64,000 nucleotides of DNA from Pohlia nutans (GCA_022496805.1 CM040089.1:4590501-4654500); one strand, 5' to 3'. Positions 36,079 to 47,875 are shown, counted from the stretch's first letter. Notes: generated by a model from the letters alone, not told the origin. Numbers and translations are program-made.

Positions 36079-39000
36079 ATGGCTTGTTTAGCTCGTTCGG
36101 TTTCGGGATGCATCTCCTGCCACGCTGCGAGGACATTGCAATGGGCCCAGGGGAGTATCGTCTCTCCTTCTTCGATTAGGTTATACGCTTTGTGTCAACC
36201 CGTGAAGCAGGAGTTCCCGAAGTACTGCTTTATTAAATCACGAAATGTGGCTTCTGCATTCAGCTTGGCTGATAGGTTTAGGGCGTCTCCAAGTAATGTC
36301 CGCTTTTCTGGCTTGCTTCGTTTTAGTACTAGGTCAGAGGGTGGCGATAGACGTAAAGAGCTCCAAACCCTAGAATGCATGAACTCACGCTCAGCGGATG
36401 TGTCTTACGAGAGACGACGCCAGAAGTACTTGGAAAAGTTAGCTTGTCCTGGTTGTGGTGTGTACATGCAAGACAAGGATCCAAACCGACCCGGTTACTT
36501 CAAAATGCCTGCCCTTATGGAAAAAACAGAGGAAGATGTTGAAGAGGAATTGGATATGGATGCGGAGTTTGAAGGAAGAGCGGAGTTAGACGATTCGGAT
36601 TTTGATGCAATTGATGATGACGAAGACGAAGACGAAGAGGATATGGACATGGACACGCGATTGAGCGTTGCAACAGAGTGGAATGAGGTTGGGGGTGGCA
36701 GCAGACAGGCAGGGAAGGATGCCTGGGCTGAGATTCTCGGTGGGAAGTACAGGCCGAAGAAAGACGATGTCGTAGCCGATGAGGAGGAAGACGAAGAGAA
36801 AGTGGTGGTGTGCGCGCGCTGTCATACATTGCGGAACTATGGAAAGGTCAAGGACGAAAGCTTGGAAAATCTTCTTCCCGATTTCGACTTCGAGCGTGTG
36901 GTCGGTGCACGGTTGAAGAAAGCTTATGGCAGACGAGCTGTGGTGTTGATGGTCGTCGATGGCTCAGATTTCGATGGCTCGTTTCCTCGCAAAGCTGCCG
37001 AGGTCCTTGCAGAGGCGGACGAAGAACTCGGCACGGCCTGGCAGGAAGGCAAAGCCGGAAACACCCCCAGGTTCAGTGATGCTGTCACGTTTTCTCATAA
37101 CTAGCAAAATCACTACAGCCTGAAGAATATTCAACAATGATAGCCATTTTTGCCTCCAAAAGTTCCTTTGATGGATTAGCCAAGAATGTTCTCTTCTGGC
37201 CATTTGGCTAAAAGTTGTGCAAATTGCGCATATACATCAAAACTGGAACCATTCGATCAACGAAAAAATTAATTAAGAAGAAAGTAGTACCTTCTTTGAC
37301 CAACACATGCAATGTTCTTCACTGATTCCGGTGATATAACATTCGGTCCCATCTTAATTATATTTTTCACAATATGATCGATTGAATTTATCATTTTAAA
37401 ACCATGAATCCTTAGTCCTTCTGGGGTTAGGTAACGATTTTGAGACAGAATGCTAGCAATATGGAAGCTCAAGGAGTGAATCATAACATTCTTGAAAGGA
37501 GCTGTGAACACCTTGTGCCCAACTGCTATTTCAAGGAAGAATTAGGGTATCCAAGATCTCTGATTCTCTGACATCTTTCTTCAGCACAATTCTCTCACAT
37601 CTTAAGTTCAAGAATGAAAGCGTTATTATTGTCACTGGCCAGGTTGTTGGTTGTCATGAACAAGGTCGACCTGCTGCCCAAGCAAATCTCTGCCAATCGT
37701 CTGGAGCAGTGGGTACGGCGGAGGTCGAAATCCGGGGGTGTGACGCGAATTGCGGGCGTGCACCTGGTGAGTGCATTCAAAGGGTGGGGGGTGGAGCAAT
37801 TGGCAGAGCATATCAAGCAGCTTGCGGGTCCCAGAGGCGACTGCTGGGTGGTCGGTGCCCAGAATGCTGGCAAATCGTCCCTCATCAACTCCTTGGCGAA
37901 GTTTGCAGGAGAGAAGCGGAAGAAGACTGTGTTGACGGAGGCTGCTGTCCCCGGGACCACACTTGGGGTTCTCAAGGTGGAAGGTATCTTGCCAGCTAGG
38001 GCTCGCCTCTTCGACACTCCTGGTCTCATCCACCCGCACCAGCTTAGCACCAAGCTCAATCGAGAAGAGCAAAAGCTCGTCGAAGTGCGTAAGGAGCTCA
38101 AACCAAGAACCTTTCGTGCCAAGGTGAGATTTGGACTCATTTCATCCTCTGTCATGCTCACTTAAAATCATTTTGCTAGCTATCGTCGTATCTAGTCCTA
38201 AGAACTATTTAAAAATTTCGCTGTAATGCTTGCCACGTATGGAGTGTGGTTTTTGGGAGATGTATGTTGTAGAGCTGTGGAGTGATCACAAACTCTATTG
38301 AGATCAGATTTTTATCTCTATGGGAGGCTGTAGACCACTATAAGTGACAGTAAAGAACCCCATTTCCATTCAAAGATCGGTGGCCATGAACATTTTGCAA
38401 AGTCATACTTACACTGCTTGCGAGCAAGTCCAACCTAAGTGTATGAATAGATGAGTTGCTGTTGGTAACAGGGGACGAAATCAGGTCCCTAACGGTTTTA
38501 TTATCCTCTACCTTATGATCCTTCACTAGAGTTTGCAGCACTTTCCTTATGCCAATGCTTATCGTGGTGGGATGTTGGATCTGAAACAGGTAGGCAGTAC
38601 GGTGCACGTAGGAGGACTGCTTAGACTAGACGTGGTGGAAGCCCCGTCTGAAAGCATCTATGTGACAGTGTGGGCATCTGCGCAGCTTCCCTTGCACATG
38701 GGCAAGTCTGAGAAAGCTGATGAGCTGTTCGAGAAGCACCTGGGTGATCGATTGACGGTATTTCACTCCATATTCTGCTCGAATGTTGTTGTTTTCATTC
38801 TCCCTTCCACTTGCAGCACCTCTTTCTATCGCTGACTTTTCTGACCTAACATTTGGTCCCATCTGAATTACGTTTTTCACAATAAGGTTGTTTGAATGTC
38901 ATTTTAAAACCATGAATCCTTGGTCCGTTAGAGGTTAACCCCTGAATTGAGTCCGCTAACTCATGCTCTGGATCCTTTTCAAATTGAGTCTCATAGTTTA

Positions 39001-39575
39001 GTAGTTTTGAGTATGTCATATGGTGATTTTTCTTTTGTTCAATTTTGTTTATTTTTTCACCAGCACATGCAACGTTCTTGGTGATCAATGACATTTGACC
39101 CCATCTTAGTTATGAGTTACCATTGGTTGTCGAAACATGCATTTTGGATGAGTTAGTTGGTCTAGTTTCGTGTAGTCTTTGTATGCATTTTTTCTGGCGC
39201 TGTCCTTGAGCTGATAAGAATGGTTCCATGTTTCAATAGCCACCAGCGGACAAGGAGCGAGCTGCTGAGATAGGCCGGTGGGTACCACGTAAGGTGACCG
39301 TCACGGGAGACTCCTGGGAGCAGAGTAGTGTGGACGTGGCGGTGGCAGGTTTGGGCTGGGTGGGCATTGGTGTGAAGGGCACTGCAGTTCTGCAAGCTTG
39401 GACATACGAGGGTGTTGCTGTGACGACTCATGAAGCCATGGTGTATGACATGGCCGCTATCTTTGAAAAGCCTGGTTTCACGGCAATGAAGTCTCCCAGC
39501 AATGGAAACAAGAAGTCCAAAGACCAGAAACCAAAACCCAAGCAGACGGTACCCATGGAGGAAATGGTGTATTGA
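36079..39575 (+). CDS. BPG2: BPG2-like chloroplast circularly permuted GTPase (YqeH family), 4 exons
   Basis: Plus-strand exons 36079-37070, 37643-38123, 38590-38757 and 39240-39575. Introns are GT...AG with matching phases, giving 658 aa, close to the ~660 aa of Arabidopsis BPG2. The N-terminal ~80 residues are Ser/Arg-rich with few acidic residues, as in a plastid transit peptide. CPGC (123-126) and CARC (245-248) form the zinc-binding pair, separated by a strongly acidic insert (~150-195). DFDGS lies at ~297-301. The GTPase motifs come in permuted order: NKVD (337-340), SAFKGWG (374-380), the P-loop GAQNAGKSS (402-410), PGTT (434-437) and DTPG (455-458). The C-terminal half is the typical RNA-binding YqeH/BPG2 tail, ending in a Lys-rich stretch. 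BPG2 is known to aid plastid rRNA processing and ribosome assembly. The gene looks intact. The start is the first ATG giving a transit peptide, and the duplicate at 29791 starts equivalently. Confidence 0.93.
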
Positions 39576-40285
39576 AAAGTTTTGCCGATGATTTAGGAGT
39601 TGTATTCGTTTATAGAACGTACGCATCAATGTCACATATAAGACATTGATGCATACTGAATTATCACATTTAACCCAAGAGTTTAGGCCTCCAAAAAATG
39701 TGCCTTAATGTGGGGGATTTTATGTTATTTTTTCACTTCAATGGAATTTTCACTTCACGTGGCGAAGGGTTCAGTTTACTGGATAAGGTACTGTCAACAT
39801 GGGATAATCAGGGGCTGGAGTGGATGAGCTTCCAAGGAGTGAAACTGGTAATGTCATTGAGAATCATTCATAAGTTCAGTACATTTTGACGAGCATTGAG
39901 TGGGAGTTTAGAGCTTGGTCCCGACATTCTTGAGAGCATACTCAGTCTGGGCTAGTTTTCTGGGAAATCTTTGATTCTCATGCCTTTAGTTTATGTGAAG
40001 TTGGATTCCTTGTCTTTGTTGAAGCGATCAGTTGACAAGTGGCTGTGTGTATGTATCAGCTGTTTTCTTCTCAGGGGGTGTTCATCGCTGAAGAATCTGG
40101 TTGTGGAAAGACTACACAGGTTTGCATACCGTAGATAAGGTGAAAACATTTAAAACTGTCCCTGCAAGATATAGGGTGAATATCAAAAGGCTTGCAAGAT
40201 ATAATGTGAATATCAAATAACGATTGTTTTATTTGTTTTCATTTTCAGAAAAGAGAAGTGGCTATTACATTGCGTGAAAAAAGCA
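39576..40285. other. 3' flank of BPG2 and unassigned DNA
   Basis: Includes the probable BPG2 3' UTR. The 'aggcctccaaaa' phrase at 39685-39700 also occurs in the hairpin at 30190. Apart from the exon-like piece at 40075-40119, nothing is recognised. Confidence 0.4.
40075..40119 (+). pseudogene. exon-like fragment resembling a DExH helicase P-loop
   Basis: After a pyrimidine-rich tract and AG (tgttttcttctcag), 45 bases read GVFIAEESGCGKTTQ and are followed by GTTTGC, a possible donor. DExH/DEAH RNA helicases carry VVxGETGCGKTTQ at this point (motif I). Here the first glycine of the P-loop is Glu and no further helicase motif is visible nearby, so it is most likely a stranded exon fragment. Chance resemblance is possible. 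Confidence 0.4.
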
Positions 40286-40467
40286 CGTCATCAGGAACTT
40301 CAAAGCATGTGAACATGGTGCCATGATGGTGCATTGAGATGCAATTAAGATAATTTGGTGCCAACCTCCATACCAACCTAGTATGGATAAAATGACATTA
40401 AAATGACTTGTATGCGGCCTTTGGTGTCAAAATGGAACCAAAATAGTCTGGCCCAACTTTTCTGATG
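40286..40467. repeat. dispersed repeat, second copy of 4288-4463
   Basis: Collinear with the copy at 4288-4463 (gtgaacatggtgccatgatg ... gtctggcccaactttt). No terminal repeats could be defined. Confidence 0.75.
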
Positions 40468-40718
40468 GTGTTATTGTGTTTCCTTCAGGTTCTTAAATAC
40501 AGGGTACGTAATTGACCACATATGCACTCAGGAGCCCTGCAGAATTAAGTTATGTGCAGCCATTCCCTGGGACGCATTATCTCCCACGGTCCCACCCTAT
40601 CTGGAGCTCTTTCCTTTCCTGACCTCGGTAAGATTCTGTTCAAGACCAGATGGGTCTTCTTCAACACTATCCATTTCAAATTAACAGGCCCATGCTGAGG
40701 TCCAGTTTGCACCTCTAA

Positions 40719-41460
40719 GAGCATGCCCAGCAGCAATCAAATGCAGCAGTAAAACGCCAATATAGTGGAGGTTTGGGGTAAACATGGCCCCAGATGCAGC
40801 AGTCAAATGCCAATATAGTGGAGGTTTGGGGGTAAACATGGCCCCAACAGTAGAAAGGAATCACTAGTCAAACACCAAGATACGTTGATAGTGGCCTTTA
40901 TTTGAGTTGGGACACTATATACTACTCTCTTGGCGCCTTTGATATTCTCACGCTAAACAAGGAGTCAACCAGTTATCATTCTCTCTACAAACCCACATGC
41001 AGCGGCTTTTACACTTGCGCTGCTTTTATTGGTTCTTCCAATATTTATCAATACTTTTGGTTTGATGAAACAAGGTGCTATTGGGGTGGCTTGCTGGCAA
41101 GCCCCCTAAATCTCATTTGAATCCAAAATTGACTTGACGTTGGGTGAGGATTTGACCTGGCTCTGTTGGGCTTGCTCTAAGAGCTCTAAAAGTGTTGTTA
41201 AATGTTGAAAGAACCAATAAAAGTAGCGCAAGTGTAATAGTCACTGCATGTGGATTTGCAAGGAGAATGATAATTGGTTGACTCCTTGTTTAATGTGAGA
41301 ATATCAAAGGCGCCAAGAGAGTAGTATATGGCGTCCCCAACTCAAATAAAGGCCACCATCAACGTATCTTGGTGTTTGACTGGTGATTTCTTTCTGCTAC
41401 GAGGCCATGTTTACCCCAAACCTTCGCTGTATTGGCGTTTGACTGTTGCTGGGCATGCTC
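40719..41460. mobile_element. PIF/Harbinger-like foldback MITE, 742 bp
   Basis: Starts GAGCATGCCCAGCAGCAATC and ends with the complement of GAGCATGCCCAGCAACAGTC, flanked by TAA on both sides (40716-40718, 41461-41463). The arms are ~90% complementary over more than 300 bases, around a centre near 41110. The left arm also has a short internal duplication (caatatagtggaggtttggg). The open frame 40902-41120 is just arm sequence. Confidence 0.8.
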
Positions 41461-41463
41461 TAA

Positions 41464-42258
41464 AGCCCTCACCCGCTCTAAGTCTATCAGTGTTGTGAAC
41501 CTTCTCAGTAAACCTTTGCATCAATAGCATGTCGAGAAGGATAAAGCCTACTGAGTTTAGATTGGGAAGTAACCAATCTCCTATTGTACACATTGTAGGA
41601 GTCAAACCTTGATTCCATACTTTAAATAGTCGTTGATGTTGTGTGAATTCCCCACTGTCAGCCATTCCCAAAGCCAATACTACTGGAATGAGTGTGCACG
41701 AGATTGTGGGCAGGGATTGCAGCAGTGTTCAAGTGATTGAGAATAAGTTTGCGATGCATGGAGGAATTGTGTAGCCTCTAAAGTAGCAGCACCAACAATC
41801 GTGACTTTTGGAGCCTCGTGGTTGGGGATTTGGTGAAGAAATCTTGGAAAAAATATTCAGAGACCGGGCAAACAAAGAGAATGTCGAGGAAATAGAAAAC
41901 GAATCATTCCGACTTTATTCGATTTTATAAGATTTTTTCAAGCTCTAGAACCATGTGGACTAGTGAGTGACAATAGGAGGCAATGAAAATCGTGTGCAAG
42001 AGAACCAAAAAATCAAGGAATTTTGTCACATTCCTGCCACGAGGATATTGGTTCCATGCTTCCCAGTTCTTGGTGTATTTCTAGCTCAACAACTAGTCCC
42101 TCCCAGTTATTGGTGCAGCTACCTTAGGTTCTTTAAGTTTGAAGAATTGTGTAGCCTCTAGGGTTCTTTGAGTTTGAGCTGTATAGAGGAATTTTCCACT
42201 CTTGTTGATCCTTTTGTCACAGGTGGAGGCGAATGGATGACCGGGACAAGAGGTGAAC
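41464..42258. other. unassigned intergenic DNA
   Basis: Moderate composition; frames 41411-41677 minus and 41967-42161 plus show no domain. No element ends found before the TTAA element at 42259. Confidence 0.4.
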
Positions 42259-42838
42259 TTAACCCCTAACTACTCAACCATCCATTTTGTGGACGAAGTA
42301 CAAATTTCATCCACGTTTTCTCATCCGTCATGCACTTTTGGCAAGGAAAAAAATACTACAAAATTCTATGGCAAGATAGCTTCATGCATGTGTGATCCCG
42401 TTAGAAAGAGGATGATTTGTGAAAAAATTATGCCTCATTTCATGTTAAAGTGATTTACCAAACATTTTGAAGATTTTAGTCTAAATGATGTGCTATTCAA
42501 AAAATAAACTCATAAAATTAAGCATCCAAAAAATCTCCAAAAATCACTAATCTTAGAGTATTACATTTCAACCCATCACAATGAATTTCATTCACAGATT
42601 GTCAATATCCTATTCGTGACTGAATTACAAAAGATTTTGAATTTCAAGTTTTAAATTTTATATAAGAATATTGGTGATCAATAGCAATCGCAGATCTAAT
42701 TGTATGGATACAATCTAATTTTTTTAATGTACAGCTTTTACTCATACATCAAGTTCAAAATATCCTTCCTAGTTGCATTTTATAATAAATCTTTGCAAAA
42801 TTGCCGAATTTGGAGGGGTGAGGACATTTAGGGGTTAA
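42259..42838. mobile_element. TTAA-bounded element, family B, 580 bp
   Basis: Left end TTAACCCCTAACTACTC, right end GACATTTAGGGGTTAA. First member of a run of elements that share TTAA sites up to about 45685. Confidence 0.85.
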
Positions 42839-43488
42839 CCCTTTAACGTCCCAATTCAACATTGTTTTCAAAGATTTGTTATAAAATGCTTTATGAAAAA
42901 CAAAAATGGAGTTGATGTACAAAGCTAAGTTGTAAATGTCAATGTGAAGATAACATATGTATGGTTCGGTTCATCATATTTATTATACTATTCATAAAGT
43001 ACTGTAATAACAAGCATTGAAATCTTTTTTTTAAATGGGAACAAGATCCACAACCACAGTTTTTTGGGTGATGTTTCTTTAAAACTCTCTCTGTTGAAAT
43101 TAGGGATACTATTAATAGTATCATTAATCTTTTTAAAATTAATTTTGCAAGGTTTTCTCTTGAAATTCAATTAAAAATCCCAAATTAACAAAATAAAAAT
43201 AAAAATATTGTAATGAAATTGGAATAAGATGCACTACAAGATGGTATGGTTTCCATTATTTGATTCTACATATTTTGAGAAATCATGTTTAAAGTCTCAC
43301 TATTTGAACTGAAAATGAAACTTGACATAAACCAATTGTGTTGTTTTTTGAAAAATCACAATATCTTATTTTGAAGATCCATACCGTACAAATGATTGGT
43401 GGATGAAAAACCATACAAGATGTAGTATTGAGAAAGGTTGCATCTGTTCAAAGTCCATTATATGGACGCAGGCGCGTCAAAGGATTAA
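42835..43488. mobile_element. TTAA-bounded element, family E, 654 bp
   Basis: Left end TTAACCCTTTAACGTCCC, right end the complement of TTAATCCTTTGACGCGCC. It shares its left TTAA with the family B element before it and its right TTAA with the family C element after it. Confidence 0.7.
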
Positions 43489-45097
43489 CCCTTTACTGCT
43501 CATGGTACTGTAGCTAGGTTCATTTGATTTCACTGGGTTTTTCCATTATGATTGATACTACCAAAAATTGAATGGATTAAATTACAAAGTAACCGTACAA
43601 TTGTATTCTCAATTAGAGTGGAGACATTCTGCCAAAATTAGAGAATCATCCGATGGTGGTATTGGAAGATCATAGTACGTCTTTGAACCGTATAATGTAC
43701 ACATAAAAATAAGATTTTGGAGGGTGTGTGGCTTCAAAGTTAAATAGAATTTGGGTTAGATTTTCTAAAATGAAAGTGAAGATGTTCAACAATGACCTAT
43801 GTCAACACCTCTCCGTTGCAATCTTTCATGTTAACCCTTTAGTGCCCAGCTGACTACATTATGGTCATTACAACCTCAGAAATGCAAATAGCAGGGAATC
43901 CGTGAAGAATTGGAACTTCAGTTCTGAAGTTTAGATTTGCAGAGTTACATTACACACTTTCTAGAAAAAGAAATTTTCAATTTGGAATTGTGCAACTATC
44001 AAAATACCTATGAACAAAACGGGAAAATACTGCAAATACTTGAAAATATAGTAAATACTTACAGATACAACAAATGTACTACACAATATTTCTTGTGTTT
44101 GGAAGTTTGTTATCATGTTTAATTTTTTTGGATTGTGTTCTCTTGTTCATCTTCCATTGGTGTGTGTAATCCAATCTTGACTAATGTATCTACTCGTTTC
44201 AATTTTCAAGGTATGAATTTTTTTCCTAAACCGTATAAGGATAAGTCACTTTCACTTATAAAACTCACAATAATTATGTGTGAGTATATTCTTGATATGA
44301 AAGATTGCAACGGAGAGGTGTTGACATAGGGCATTAACTTCTTTACTTTCGGTTTTGAAAATTTAACCCAAATTCTATTTAACTTTGAAGTCACACACCC
44401 CCAAAATCTCATTTTTGAGCGTGCATTATACAGTTCAAATACATACTATAATCTTCCAACTCCACCATTGGATGTTTCTCTAATTTTAGTAAAATGTGTG
44501 CTCTCTAGTTGAGAATAGAATTGTACGGTTACTTTCTAATTTAATCCATTCTATTTCTAGTACCCTCAATTATGGTGGAAAAATCCACTGAAATACAGTG
44601 CTCCTAGCTACAATACCCTGGGCACTAAAGGGTTAAGAACGGACTCATACATAATGATTGTGAATTTTATAAGTGAGGGTGACTTATCGATGCACGGTTT
44701 AGGACAAAAATTTGTATGTTAAATTATAAAAGGAGTTGGTGCATGGATCAAGATTGGAATACATACACTAATGGAACATGAACAAGAGAACACAATCCAA
44801 AAAAATAAAACAAGATAACAAACTTCCAAACACAAAAAATACCGCATAGTACATGTGCTATATTTGTAATTATTTACTGTATTTTCAAGTATTTTCAGTA
44901 TTTTCACCTTTTGTTCATAGGTATGTTGATAGTTGCATGGCTCTAAATTAAAATTTTCTTTTTCTAGAAGATGTATATTATAAGTCTCCAACGCTGAACC
45001 TCACAATTCAAAATCCAATTGTTCATGGATTTTCCGTTATTCACGTTTTCGACACATGAAAGACTACAAAGTGGTCATTTGAGCACTAAAGGGTTAA
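43485..45097. mobile_element. TTAA-bounded element, family C, split by a nested family C copy
   Basis: Left end TTAACCCTTTACTGCTC, right end GAGCACTAAAGGGTTAA. Removing the inner copy and one TTAA leaves ~811 bases, the family C length. The two halves join at 'ctttcatg / ttaagaacggactca', matching the uninterrupted site at 14686-14705. Confidence 0.88.
43831..44636. mobile_element. TTAA-bounded element, family C, nested and inverted, 806 bp
   Basis: Left end TTAACCCTTTAGTGCCC, right end GGGCACTAAAGGGTTAA. Opposite orientation to its host. Same length as the intact copy at 14344-15150. A clean TTAA lies at each edge (43831-43834, 44633-44636). Confidence 0.9.
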
Positions 45098-45685
45098 CCC
45101 TAAATGCCTAAAGCCCTCAACAAGGGTTTCGTTAAAAGTGCAATTCAATATGTAAAAGTGCACATGAACAATTTTTTGGAAATTTATAAATTTCATTGAA
45201 AATATGATCATTTTATAATTATCCTAGTAAGAAAAATATCATCATGAGGGGTGTGGCATGTGCCTCACCCCTTAAGATTTATCAAAATATAACTGAAAAG
45301 ACTCTAGCCAAAGTACAATATTATTGCTTATACATACCAAAATTTGTGATTAAAATATTCAAAAATAATCCCAAAAAATAGTGCACATTTCAATAGGCAC
45401 TTTTAACGAAACCCTTGTTCCTCTCCAAATTTGGCAATTTTGCAAAGATACATTATAAAATGCAACTAAGAGGGATATAATGAACTTGATGTATGAATAA
45501 AAGTTGCACATGATTATGAATTTTGGATTCTATCCATATGATTAGATGTATGATTGCTATCACCAATATTTTTGTATAAAATTTGAAACTCAAAATTCAA
45601 AATTCTATTGAAATTCAATTATGAACAAGATGTTGACAATCTGTGGATGAAATTTTTTGTGATTGGTTGAAATGTAATATTGTTG
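45094..45685. mobile_element. family B element, inverted, right part lost, with insertion
   Basis: Starts TTAACCCTAAATGCC (family B right end in reverse) at the TTAA shared with the preceding family C element. It continues as reverse family B to ~45680 and is then lost. It is interrupted at 45119-45419 by the 301-bp 4-bp-TSD element. Confidence 0.75.
45119..45419. mobile_element. AACAAGGG element with 4-bp target duplication, 301 bp
   Basis: The terminal inverted repeat begins AACAAGGGTTTCGTTAAAAG and continues TGCA, perfect at both ends. It is flanked by CCTC on both sides (45115-45118, 45420-45423). Shares the GTTTCGTTAAAAGTGCA core with 34210-34601. Non-coding. Confidence 0.8.
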
Positions 45686-45946
45686 AAATCAAACAGAATT
45701 TAATTGCAAAAGAGGCCAGAATACAAAGCTACAAACCTCCCCAGGCAGGAGGGGACGTTGTTGTTTTTTTGAGGTGTATGCTACTGAAGGACTGTAATTA
45801 GTGTACTGAAGTGAGATGGTACAAGCTTGTGCTGGACTGCATTTAAAGCTGCTTTGGTGTTGGCAGTAGTTTCCTTGGCCTCGTCAAGTGATGGTTTGTC
45901 AGTGTACACCTCTGTAGGAACCTTTGGTACAAGATATATCACACTT
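45686..45946. other. unassigned DNA
   Basis: No gene recognised; GC is slightly higher than in its surroundings. Confidence 0.35.
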
Positions 45947-45956
45947 CTGTACAGTC

Positions 45957-46886
45957 AGGTAGGAATTGCTTACGAATTCCCACTGCAGGGAATTTTTTTT
46001 TAGAAACTTTGAACAATGCGTGTGTACTCAAAAATGATCCGATTTGGAAACCGCAAAGTGCGTTGGAATCACATCGGCGTGTACTACAATACCATTACAA
46101 ATTTACACATGTATTAGTGAAAGTTATACAACAAGTTAAAAATAATATATACACTATCTATCATTGAGTGCTCTCACCGTTTGCTTCAGTTACAGTGTCC
46201 ATTTTAGCAAGAAAAATCAAAATGAGTGTTTGAAGTTGTTTTTGAGATACTTGAGCTCATACTTGTTGAATGATTTGTATCATTTCATCTTTTTCCTTCA
46301 TAATCTTTTTGTTTCTATGGGCTTGTCTCTAATCATTATGATATCTACTACGGTGTATTGGATCACCATCCTCAATCAATGTGAATTGAATAGGTCTATC
46401 ATGCATAAAATAGAAGCCAATCAATAGATTTTCATAAATAAGTTCCACAAAATGAACTACTGATTGTTTAGTTGGAGGAATGTTGACAAATGGACTTTTA
46501 TCAAAACCCATGAAAGCCCCTACACCATTACAAAAGAAGAAATTACAAAGGAGACTGATGAAATGATACAAATCATCTAACAAGTATGAGCTCAAGTATC
46601 TAAAAAACAACTTTAAACACTCATTTTGATTTTTCTTGCTAAAATGGACACTGTAACTGAAGCAAACGGTGAGAGCACTCAATGATAGATAGTGTATATA
46701 TTATTTTTAACTTGTTGTATAACTTTCACTAATACATGTGTAAATTTGTAATTGTATTGTAGTACACGCCGATGTGATTCCAACGCACTTTGCGGTTTCC
46801 AAATCGGATCATTTTTGAGTACACGTATTGTTCAAAGTTTCTAAAAAAAATTCCCTGCAGTGGGAATTCGTAAGCAATTCCTACCT
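45957..46886. mobile_element. 930-bp giant foldback, AGGTAGG-type
   Basis: The arms 45947-46289 and 46557-46896 are near-identical inverted repeats (a handful of differences over ~340 bases) around a ~267-base loop. The element proper starts AGGTAGGAATTGCTTACG and ends with its complement followed by TA. The palindrome extends into CTGTACAG on both sides. The same short frame (MSALTVCFSYSVHFSKK...) appears on both strands only because the arms are complementary; it is not two genes. Confidence 0.85.
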
Positions 46887-46896
46887 TACTGTACAG

Positions 46897-47204
46897 CCGG
46901 GTACAACATGCTTACAATTTTTTTTGTAAGCATTGAAAGTAGGTAGATCTTATATCAAGCGGCCGCATTGATTCTGAAGATTGCAAATATGGTAAGAAAA
47001 AATTCCTACCAGTAGAGGACTAGAGTAGGAATGTCCCTTTTGATTTGTAGGTTCATGAGTGCATATCAAGCACATTACAATTTAGGGAAGGAGTCATGTT
47101 TTTATGAGGGAGGAGTCAAAAAATTTGTAAGCAACTTGTACCCAATTGTACTGCTGTGAGAACACCGACTGACGGTTTTTTCTGCTTTCTTGACCAAAAT
47201 AGAG
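46897..47204. other. unassigned DNA
   Basis: Contains 'gtacaacatgcttacaa' and, 220 bases on, its near-complement 'ttgtaagcaacttgtac', which may be the ends of a further small foldback (46902-47148). No gene. Confidence 0.4.
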
Positions 47205-47779
47205 TTAACCCCTAAACATCCAACCGCCAAGAAAGTGGGCAATGTACAGAATCAAACACAGTTTTCTCATCCGTCATTGGTTTTTTGCAGTGTGGGTTTT
47301 TTACTATATGTTTTATGAGAAGTTAGCTTTATGCATGTATAATTTGATCAAAAAGGGGATAATTTGTGAAATTTTTATGCCTCATTTCATATTGTAGTGA
47401 TTCACCCCAAATTTCGGAGATTTCAGTGTAAAAGTACTCTTAAAAAAGTCAACTCACAAAATTAAGCAACCAAAAATTCTCCAAAATTCACTACACTTAA
47501 AGTATGACATTTCAACCAATCACAATAAATTTCATGTACAATTTTTCAATATTTTATTCGTAATTGAATTACAAAAGAATTTTGAATTTTAAGTTTCAAA
47601 TTTTATACAGAAATATTGGTGGTAGCCAATCGCAAATCTGATTGTATGGATAGAATCTAAATATATAATGCACGGTTTTTATTCGTACATTGAGTTCAAA
47701 ATATCCCTCTAGATTGCATTTATGATGCATTTGCAAAATTGCTAAATTTGGAGAGGCATGAGGGACGTTTAGGGGTTAA
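47205..47779. mobile_element. TTAA-bounded element, family B, 575 bp
   Basis: Left end TTAACCCCTAAACATCC, right end GACGTTTAGGGGTTAA, with the full set of family B landmarks. Confidence 0.85.
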
Positions 47780-47875
47780 AAGCAATGTTTACTTTGACAT
47801 GAATACTGGTGGGAAGAATTTTACCTTGGCGGGGTTCTGTCATCTCCTTTTGTCCATGTCTAAACTTCATGGGTA

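Noticed and set aside
43937..44329. Open frames similar to ones at 14654-14971 and 44719-44991, which might look like a conserved protein
   Set aside because: The similarity follows from these being copies of the same non-coding family C element; frames are interrupted differently in each copy.
46164..46682. Two matching proteins on opposite strands (MSALTVCF...)
   Set aside because: They are the complementary arms of one long palindrome, so the frames mirror each other; there is no evidence of a gene.
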